Part shown: positions 1-6,000 of the stretch, in pieces | Numbering within the stretch: the stretch's first letter is position 1 | Layout: each line of letters opens with the position of its first letter | From: Candidatus Aminicenantota bacterium | Lineage (GTDB): Bacteria; Acidobacteriota; Aminicenantia; JAMOAD01 | Direction of reading: 5' to 3' | DNA: 10,271 bases | Assembly: GCA_027070475.1 (NCBI GenBank) | Contig: JALXDT010000341.1 | Span: forward strand, 1 to 10,271 | Translations under genes and position numbers: made by a program | The notes under the pieces: model-generated | Databases searched by the model: none | Told to the model about the DNA's origin: nothing | Seen by the model: only the letters and a program-made list of their open reading frames with translations

Positions 1-2
1 AT

Positions 3-140
3 ATAATCCCCTTAAGCAGAGGAGGGAGAAGCATAAGAGAGAATATTGTTCAGGCATGCAAGGAATGTAATACAAAGAAAAAAAACTCTCTCCCATGGGA
101 GTGGCAAGAGTATCTCAGAAGCCTTAGAGATGAGAAAAGA
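3..140 (+). other. HNH endonuclease C-terminal fragment (in-frame part of the fused ORF)
   Basis: The first about 46 codons read IIPLSRGG, then ENIVQACKECNTKKKN, then a PWEWQEYL tail. This is the second half of the HNH nuclease motif: the hydrophobic-PLSxGG stretch normally follows the catalytic DH pair. The Asn of ENIV and the CxxCN-xxK segment form the rest of the beta-beta-alpha-metal fold, with its Zn-type CxxC. The catalytic DH would lie just upstream of the window. The right border of this segment is a guess, because the charged linker (RDEKRDEEEKK) could belong to either parent. Confidence 0.6.
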
Positions 141-599
141 GATGAAGAAGAAAAAAAGACACATATTTTAATGGGAGTATTATTTGCTATGATTGGCTCA
201 TTGGGACAGGCTGCAGGGTTGTTGTTTTCCAAAATCGGATTAAGGGGAAATGTTTCAACTATTTCCGCTAATCTTATAAGAGTTTCAACAGCTGCTATCT
301 TAATTGCTATTTTTTCTATTATTACAGGAAAATTCCTAAAAGATTTAAGAAAAATGAAAAATAAAAAGGCTCTCTTTGAGATAAGCTCAGGTTCAATAGT
401 TGGTCCAGTAATAGGAGTAATCTTATCCCTTGAAGCTATAAACAATACAAACATCGGAATTGCTTCAACCTTGATGTCCCTTTCTCCCATTATTTTAATC
501 CCTGTTTCACATTTTATGTATAAAGAAAAAATAACCTGGAGAGCTGTGGTTGGAACACTTGTTGCAATCGGCGGAGCAGCCTGGCTTTTCTTTTTGTAA
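3..599 (+). CDS. DMT (EamA) transporter C-terminal half fused in frame to an HNH endonuclease tail; 5' end outside window
   Basis: The frame is open from the first bases of the window to the TAA at 597-599 (198 codons). The part from about codon 57 (first ATG at 171) is a hydrophobic protein with about five membrane segments, ending in the usual small-residue-rich last helix (VAIGGAAWLFFL). This matches the second EamA repeat of drug/metabolite transporters. Complete DMT permeases carry two such repeats in about 290 residues, so the first half is missing. The residues before the ATG do not look like DMT; they match the end of an HNH endonuclease (separate entry). The ATG at 171 has no Shine-Dalgarno site, and the upstream frame has no stop, so translation may start outside the window. 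A rearranged, probably non-functional gene is more likely than a working half transporter. The DMT call is firm; the expression status is unknown. Confidence 0.7.
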   Translation: MIPLSRGGRSIRENIVQACKECNTKKKNSLPWEWQEYLRSLRDEKRDEEEKKTHILMGVLFAMIGSLGQAAGLLFSKIGLRGNVSTISANLIRVSTAAILIAIFSIITGKFLKDLRKMKNKKALFEISSGSIVGPVIGVILSLEAINNTNIGIASTLMSLSPIILIPVSHFMYKEKITWRAVVGTLVAIGGAAWLFFL

Positions 600-601
600 T
601 T

Positions 602-825
602 CGCAAAGAAGATAATTTGATTTGGGGAATTTTCTCTTATACAATAATAAGTAAATTATGGAAGCAACAGCAAGCTCTCAAGCTATCTCTTTGAACGTTG
701 CTGCAACAATGTTTGGGGCTATGACTGTTTTTGCTCTTTCTTTTAAGCCCATTTTACAAGTTTTTTATATAATGTTTCTTATTTATACATTGGGAACTAA
801 AATCAAAGAGATTCTCAATAATTAA
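602..825 (+). pseudogene. Frameshifted remnant of an unidentified membrane protein
   Basis: Two open stretches in different frames appear to be one former protein. Frame A (602-658) reads RKEDNLIWGIFSYTIISKL. Frame B starts with ATG at 658 and runs 55 codons to TAA at 823-825, reading MEATASSQAISLN, then a hydrophobic span and a KIKEILNN tail. Inserting one base near 658 would join them (…IISKL-MEA…). The ATG at 658 has no ribosome-binding site and is preceded by an in-frame stop at 652. I do not recognise the family; it would be the last about 75 residues, with one or two membrane helices. It might instead be a small independent membrane peptide (658-825). Together with the fused ORF upstream, it suggests a decayed region. 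Confidence 0.3.
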
Positions 826-863
826 TGGTGTGAAAAGAAACTAAAAACTTTTTTTGCTAATCT

Positions 864-1226
864 TTATTTGAATGTAGCTTTGCTTGTTAAAAAATCCTCA
901 ATTCCTTTTACGGTTTTTAAAAATTTGGGGATATTTTCAACTTCCATCTCAATCCCCAGATATTTATAAAAATTGACAACAAGTTCATCAAACCCCTCTT
1001 TGTTGATTATGTATTTAACCTTAACCCCCTCTTTTTCCCTTATCACAAGATTTTCTCTTTCAAGGATTTTTAAATGGTGAGAGGCAAGGGGAGAGGTTAT
1101 TCCGACTTTTTCAGCAATATTTGAAACACAAACCGGTTTATCAACAATAGCTTTTAAAATTTTTAATCTCACCGGATCTCCCAACCCTTTAAAAACCCTT
1201 ACAAAAGATTGAATCCTTTTTTTCAT
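864..1226 (-). CDS. ArsR/SmtB-family winged-helix repressor (downstream of SPW gene)
   Basis: 120-residue winged-helix regulator. FKGLGDPVRLKILKAI is the first helix pair. The stretch around residues 33-55, with a recognition helix TSPLASHHLKIL, is the ArsR helix-turn-helix. ENLVIREKEGVKVKYIIN is the beta wing. The length is normal for ArsR. The classical arsenite motif CVC is reduced to CVS with a single Cys (C33), and there is no second Cys in the protein. Metal sensing at that site is therefore unlikely and the signal is unknown. The C-terminal about 30 residues are an extra helix. The ATG is preceded by GAGGAAG at good spacing on the minus strand. It lies 69 nt behind the SPW gene, separated by a strong hairpin, so it is either the second gene of that transcript after attenuation or separately expressed. 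It may regulate the SPW gene; this is inferred from position only. Confidence 0.85.
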   Translation of the reverse strand: MKKRIQSFVRVFKGLGDPVRLKILKAIVDKPVCVSNIAEKVGITSPLASHHLKILERENLVIREKEGVKVKYIINKEGFDELVVNFYKYLGIEMEVENIPKFLKTVKGIEDFLTSKATFK

Positions 1227-1250
1227 AATTTACTTCCTCATTAAAATTAA

Positions 1251-1284
1251 ATCAAAGGAGGGGTTAATAATCCCCTCCTTTGAT
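1251..1284 (-). terminator. Intercistronic hairpin: terminator or attenuator between SPW gene and arsR
   Basis: A perfect 13-bp inverted repeat (arms 1251-1263 and 1272-1284) with an 8-nt loop. Reading on the minus strand, it lies just behind the SPW stop codon and is followed by a T-rich run (TTTAATTTTAA). That fits a factor-independent terminator or partial terminator. It ends 24 nt before the arsR ATG, so it would strongly reduce read-through into arsR. One arm contains GGAGG and the other CCTCCTTT, so it could also act on ribosome access. Confidence 0.65.
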
Positions 1285-1295
1285 AGCTAAAAACA

Positions 1296-1631
1296 TTAAG
1301 ATTTTACCGCAGTTTCACCTTTTTGTAAAGCTGCAATAAGAGCTATGATAAGAATGACTATTCCTGTAATAACATCATTCCAGAGATTACCGCTTTTGGT
1401 TCCTACTATGGATGGAATAAAGGCAGCGATAATCATCCAAACTCCGGCAATCACATTGATCCAGCAGATGCCTTTGTTTTTTGCGGTTGCAAGATAAGCA
1501 AAAATTGCAACCAGAGCTCCTACAATAAGATCATTCCAAAGACTTGCTGTTTTTGATGTTGTGATAGAAGGGATAAAAGCTGCAATAGCAAGCCAAACAC
1601 CTAAGATAAAATTAAACCAATTTGCCCACAT
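1296..1631 (-). CDS. SPW-repeat small integral membrane protein
   Basis: 111 residues made of two homologous copies of one unit. Residues about 2-50 read WANWFNFILGVWLAIAAF, IPS, then WNDLIVGALVAIFA. Residues about 56-105 read CWINVIAGVWMIIAAF, IPS, then WNDVITGIVILIIA. Each unit has two membrane helices joined by a loop with Pro-Ser and a conserved WND, giving four helices in all. This is the pattern of the SPW-repeat family, whose function is not known to me beyond being a small membrane protein. The ATG is preceded by AAGGAGGTG, an excellent ribosome-binding site. A near-consensus promoter lies about 80 nt upstream of the start. The next gene on the strand is an ArsR regulator, which could control it. 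The protein ends with a short charged tail (QKGETAVKS). Confidence 0.85.
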   Translation of the reverse strand: MWANWFNFILGVWLAIAAFIPSITTSKTASLWNDLIVGALVAIFAYLATAKNKGICWINVIAGVWMIIAAFIPSIVGTKSGNLWNDVITGIVILIIALIAALQKGETAVKS

Positions 1632-1684
1632 AATGGCACCTCCTTATTTAATTTTATTAATATTAAATTATTGTTAAGTTTAAA

Positions 1685-1704
1685 ATTTAAATAATTATTT
1701 AAAT
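1685..1704. promoter_or_regulatory. 20-bp AT-only perfect palindrome just downstream of the SPW promoter
   Basis: Bases 1685-1704 (atttaaataattatttaaat) equal their own reverse complement. The palindrome lies about 12 bp downstream of the -10 box, over the first transcribed bases, where a dimeric repressor such as ArsR would block transcription. It is made only of A and T in an AT-rich region, so chance is possible. Confidence 0.35.
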
Positions 1705-1716
1705 ATATCATATTAA

Positions 1717-1745
1717 AATATATGTCTATTTATTATTTTTGTCAA
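1717..1745 (-). promoter_or_regulatory. Sigma70-type promoter for SPW gene
   Basis: On the minus strand, TTGACA (1745-1740), a 17-nt spacer and TATATT (1722-1717). This is a near-perfect sigma70 layout reading toward the SPW gene, with a predicted start near 1710 and a leader of about 80 nt. Confidence 0.7.
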
Positions 1746-2001
1746 GACATAAATTTTATTCTTAAAAATTTTTTCAATTATTTTAATTATAGTTTCTGAT
1801 TTGCTTTTAAAGATTTCAAAGACTCGAGTTTTGAATTTCAGAGGATTATAAAGTAAAGATATTGCACAGATCTTATGCAAATAGTGTATTTTAACTATTA
1901 GTTTTATATTTTATTGTGATAGTGGAGGTCGTCATTAGCTTTTTATCATTTAACCTTCACGCTTCGCAAAATCAAAGAAAAATAAAATACTAATGTCTCT
2001 T
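1746..2001. other. Non-coding AT-rich stretch between divergent units
   Basis: About 250 bp with no credible coding frame, tRNA or other RNA gene that I can recognise. It lies between the divergent promoters of the SPW unit and the activase operon. It contains short imperfect dyads only (for example 1815-1835 around CTCGAG, and 1880-1899), none followed by a convincing T-run. Confidence 0.5.
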
Positions 2002-2030
2002 ATTCACGATTCACTTTTTACAATTCACAT
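2002..2030 (+). repeat. Short repeat, left copy, inverted relative to 7268-7289
   Basis: The sequence consists of attcacgat, tcacttt and ttacaattcacat. The reverse complement of 7268-7289 is attcacgat followed directly by ttacaattcacat. The two copies are therefore identical over 22 bp except for a 7-nt insertion here. They lie in opposite orientation on either side of the activase operon. Confidence 0.6.
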
Positions 2031-2039
2031 CTCAGCCTC

Positions 2040-2068
2040 TTGACAAAATATGTATATATGCGTAATAT
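2040..2068 (+). promoter_or_regulatory. Sigma70-type promoter of the arsR / binding-protein-like / activase operon
   Basis: TTGACA at 2040-2045, a 17-nt spacer and TAATAT at 2063-2068. The predicted transcription start is near 2075, giving a leader of about 27 nt to the ATG at 2102. Confidence 0.7.
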
Positions 2069-2075
2069 AGCATAT
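2056..2075. promoter_or_regulatory. Inverted repeat over the -10 box, candidate ArsR operator
   Basis: Arms ATATGC (2056-2061) and GCATAT (2070-2075) are separated by 8 bp that contain the -10 hexamer. ArsR/SmtB repressors bind imperfect AT-rich dyads overlapping the promoter of their own operon. The first gene here encodes such a repressor, so autoregulation is the simplest reading. This is not proven. Confidence 0.5.
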
Positions 2076-2101
2076 GTTAAATTTTAAAAGAGAGGCTTCT
2101 T

Positions 2102-2455
2102 ATGATACTTTTGGTTGAAAAATTTAAAACCTTGGGATGCTCATTAAGATTGAAGATTATTTATCTTCTTTTGAAGAATCCCGAAGGTTTGTTTGTTTGC
2201 GAGATAAGCGAGATTTTAAATGCCAAGCAGTATAATGTGTCAAAGCATCTGAATATTATGAAAATGACAATGCTGATAGAGGAGGAGAAGAGGGGAAGGT
2301 CTGTGCTGTATAGAGTCAAAAATGCAAAAGAGAATATTCCAATCTTCAAGTCAATCCTTGAATTGGAGAAATTTGATAAAGAGGGAATTTTCAAATTTGA
2401 TTTTAAGAGAATTAAAAACATAGTTAAAGAAAAAGAAAACATAAGATGTGTTTAA
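2102..2455 (+). CDS. ArsR/SmtB-family winged-helix repressor, first gene of activase operon
   Basis: 117 residues with the ArsR fold. FKTLGCSLRLKIIYLLLKN is the opening helices. VCEISEILNAKQYNVSKHLNIM (about 32-53) is the helix-turn-helix with recognition helix around YNVSKHL. LIEEEKRGRSVLYRV is the wing. Residues 31-33 read FVC where E. coli ArsR has CVC, so only the second arsenite-type Cys (C33) is kept. C13 and C116 are the other thiols, and a different thiol or redox sensor cannot be excluded. GAGAGG lies 6 nt before the ATG. A promoter with a dyad over its -10 lies immediately upstream. The next gene follows after 19 nt, so it is the lead gene of the operon and probably its own repressor. 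The inducer is unknown. The family call is firm. Confidence 0.85.
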   Translation: MILLVEKFKTLGCSLRLKIIYLLLKNPEGLFVCEISEILNAKQYNVSKHLNIMKMTMLIEEEKRGRSVLYRVKNAKENIPIFKSILELEKFDKEGIFKFDFKRIKNIVKEKENIRCV

Positions 2456-2474
2456 TTTTATATCAGGAGGAATT

Positions 2475-3023
2475 ATGAATTCTAAATTTAAAATGAGTTT
2501 TTGCCCTACAATGGTACCCTATGCTGAAATGATTGCCAAAGGAGTTGAAGGGATTGAGCCTTATCCCTCTTCCAGTGCTGCAATGGTTTTGAATATGCTT
2601 TCAAGAGGAATGATTGATATGGCTCTTATAGGAAGGGAAGCATATTCTGATGAGATTAACTCTAATATCGGAAAAAAGAGGTTAAAAGACGGATACACTC
2701 TTATTTATACTGAAAAGGTTGCGATTCCTGAGGAAAAACTTGGAGAGATTCCCATTAAAACATATTTACCAAAAGAGGTGGCAGAGAAAATCCTGCCTGA
2801 ACCAAAAAACATTGTTTATTGTCAGACTCTGGAGGGTTGTGTTAATCCGGATAATGATCTTCCTGTTTTAATTGATTGGAAGGATTTTAAGGATGAGTTT
2901 GAGCTTCTGATTCCTATTAACAAAGAGGGAGGGAAAACTCCTGTGTTCAGAGCTCCGGTGATTTATTACCGAAAAAATATCTCTAAAGAAATAATTGATA
3001 AAATAGCAGAAGTTGTCAGTTAA
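2475..3023 (+). CDS. Uncharacterised protein resembling a type 2 periplasmic-binding fold, operon with giant activase
   Basis: 182 residues from the ATG at 2475, chosen because AGGAGG lies just before it; an in-frame ATG at 2448 overlaps arsR and lacks such a site. I do not recognise a named family. The N-terminal part, CPTMVPYAEMIAKG, then YPSSSAAMVLNMLSRGMIDMALIG, looks like the ligand-site half of type 2 periplasmic-binding proteins, where a 'GxhDhAhhG' turn is common. No signal peptide is visible, so it would be cytoplasmic. Three Cys (in SFCPT, VYCQT and EGCVN) could bind metal or be redox active. It sits between an ArsR repressor and a very large iron-sulfur activase gene that overlaps its 3' end by 11 nt. 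It may thus serve that enzyme as a ligand-binding or delivery subunit. The fold is a weak inference; the gene itself is certain. Confidence 0.75.
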   Translation: MNSKFKMSFCPTMVPYAEMIAKGVEGIEPYPSSSAAMVLNMLSRGMIDMALIGREAYSDEINSNIGKKRLKDGYTLIYTEKVAIPEEKLGEIPIKTYLPKEVAEKILPEPKNIVYCQTLEGCVNPDNDLPVLIDWKDFKDEFELLIPINKEGGKTPVFRAPVIYYRKNISKEIIDKIAEVVS

Positions 3024-6000
3024 TAATTTTTCAAAATTAGGAATAGATTTAGGCTCGGCGACCGCAAAGGTTGTCCTTCTTTCAAACAAAAACAGTCTCT
3101 ATTACAAAAAATATACGAGACATAATGGTAAAGTCAAAGAGGTGCTTTCGACTATTTTAAGAGAGCTCGAAAAAAAGTTTCCTGAAGAGAGATTTACTCT
3201 GACAATTACAGGCACAGCCGGTATGGGGCTTGCTCAGAGGATAGAGGTGGATTTTGAGCAGGAAGTTGTTGCCCTTTCATCATTTGTCAAAACCTTTTAT
3301 CCCGAAGTTTCCACCCTTATAGAGTTAGGAGGAGAGGATGCAAAAATAGTTCTTTTTAGCAAAAATCAGGCTCCTGAGATGAGGATGAACGGAAGCTGTG
3401 CGGGTGGGACAGGTTCATTCATAGATCAGATGGCAACCCTTTTGGATATTGATTTAAACAGTTTAAATGAATTATCAAAAAAATCAACGAAAAAATTATA
3501 CATAGCTTCAAGATGCGGTGTTTTTGCCAAGACAGATGTTCAGGCACTTTTAAACAGAGGTGAAAACAAAGAGGATATAGCAAAGGCAATCTTTAATGCT
3601 GTTGCAAATCAGGCGATAACAGCCCTCCTTTTAGGCGCAAAAATAAAGCCTAAAGTTTTATTTGCCGGAGGTCCCTTAACATTTCTTTCGGAGTTAAGAA
3701 AGGCTTTTATTGAAATTTCCGGACTGGAAGAAAATGAATTTATTCTTCCTGATAATTCGGAAGTCCTTGTTGCTATGGGCGCTGCTCTTTTATCCGAAAA
3801 AAAGGAGTCTGTTTTTTCCTTTGACGAATTATTTAAAAGATTGGAAAATGAGAAAAAGGGTTTTGAAACAATTCCCCGCAACAAGCCTCTTTTCACATCG
3901 GAAAAAGAGTATCTTGATTTTAAAAAGAGGCATAAAAGATTTGAAATAAAAACTCTTTCCGAAGAGGAGAGAGAAAAGGCGGATGAGCTTTTTCTCGGAA
4001 TAGATGCAGGTTCCACTACAACAAAGCTTGTTCTTATAGATAAAGACAGCAATATAGTTGATACATTTTATTCAAACAATTTCGGCTCTCCTCTTGAAAT
4101 AGCAATAAAGGGACTTGAAAAATTTAAAAAATATGCAAAAGGAAATAAAATCAAAGCCGCATATTCAACAGGCTACGGAGAGGAGTTCATTAAAACAGCC
4201 CTAAACCTTGACGGTGGAATTGTTGAAACAATGGCTCACTATCTTGCAGGTTCTCTTTTTAATAAAAACATAAGCTATATTGTGGATGTGGGAGGTCAGG
4301 ATATTAAAGCGATGAAAGTGGAAAACGGTGTTATAACGGATATTAAATTAAATGAAGCCTGCTCCTCGGGTACCGGCTCATTTATTCAAACTTTTGCTGA
4401 TAATTTGAATATGAGCCTTGATGAGTTTGTTAGAAAGGCTCTTTTTGCTAAAAATCCTGTTGATCTGGGAACAAGGTGTTCTGTTTTTATGAACTCAAAG
4501 GTTAAGGAGGCTTTAAAGGATGGTGTCTCTGTTGATGATATAGCTGCGGGATTATCATACTCTGTCGTTAAAAATGCCCTCTTTAAGGTTATAATGATTA
4601 AAAGCATTAAAGAGCTTGGAGAAAATATCTTTGTTCAGGGTGGTACATTCAAAAATGATGCAGTCTTAAGAGCTTTTGAACTTTTAACCGAAAAAAATGT
4701 TATAAGATTGAATATCTCCGAATATATGGGAGCATTCGGGGCTGCACTTTATGCTAAAAAGATATATGAAAAGAGCCCCGGCTTTAAAACAAAATTTGAT
4801 ATTGAGAATATTCACAGTATTAGTTTTACAAAGAGAATGTTAAGGTGTAATGGATGTGGTAACCAATGCTCCATTACAAAATTTAAATTCTCAAACAATA
4901 ATATTTTTTACACTGGCAACAGATGCGAAAGATTTTTCTCAAATAAAGCCGTTGAAAACAGGCTTGATGAAAAGGATGATTTTTTCAGATTTAAAGATGA
5001 GCTTATATTTAACCCTTCTCTCTATCTTGATGAGAGTAAATTGCCTGAGATAGATGAGAAGAGACCTGTCATAGGTTTACCACGGGTTCTTTCCATGTAT
5101 GAACATTATCCGTTTTTTTATACTCTTTTCAGGGCTCTCGGCATAAAAACAGTGCTTTCCGAACCTACTTCAGAGAAAAGTTATTATCGCGGGCTATTAA
5201 CAGTGACAGTGGACAATATTTGCCTTCCTGCAAAAGTTGCAAACTCCCATTTTCTTGAGCTTATAGATAAAAAGGTTGATAGAATTTTCTATCCCTCAAT
5301 AATTTTTGAAAAGATTGAGGGTGATCTTGCGATGAATAGTTTTAATTGCCCTATTGTCACCGGCTATGGTGAAGTTATAAAAAAATCAATAAAAACAGAT
5401 ATTCCGATAGATACTATACCGATAAGTTTCAGATTTATAAAGGGTATTGTTAAGAATATGTATAAATATTTAAAAGAATACGGGGTGAGCGAAGGTGAGG
5501 TTGAAAAAGCTGTCAAAATCGCTTTGAAAACCGAAAAAAAGGTTATTGAGATTCAAAGAAAAGAGGCTCAAAGAATTATTGAAAAAGCCAAAAGTGAAGG
5601 AAAACCTTTAATCATAGTTCTTGGCCGCCCCTATCATCTTGACCCCTTTGTTAATAATGGGATAATGGATTTGATTTTTTCACTCGGAGCTTACACGATT
5701 TCGGAAAATGCAGTTCCCAATCTTTATGATATGTCCCTTGAAGGTGTTTTACCTCTTACCCAATGGTCTTATCACAATAGGCTTTACCTTGCCGCAAAAT
5801 GGGTTGCAGCTCAAAAGTATGACAAAATAGCGGCAATTCAATTGAACTCATTCGGGTGTGGGCCAGATGCTGTTGTTGTTGATGAAGTTAAGACAATTCT
5901 TGAAACTGCGGGAAAGGTTTACATATCAATCAAAATAGATGAAATGTCAAATTTGGGGGCTGCAAAGATTAGAATAAGATCACTTCTTGAAGCATTAAAA

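Noticed and set aside
1815..1899. Small dyads in the non-coding stretch as terminators or RNA genes
   Set aside because: Stems of 6-7 bp with A/T pairs and no following T-run; nothing resembles a known RNA.
2448..2474. Earlier ATG (2448) as start of the binding-protein-like gene
   Set aside because: It overlaps the arsR end without a ribosome-binding site, while ATG 2475 has AGGAGG directly upstream.
3609..4052. Minus-strand ORF of 147 codons inside the activase gene
   Set aside because: It lies opposite a gene with clear ATPase motifs, is rich in Ser/Leu/Arg as expected for an antisense frame, and has no recognisable domain.
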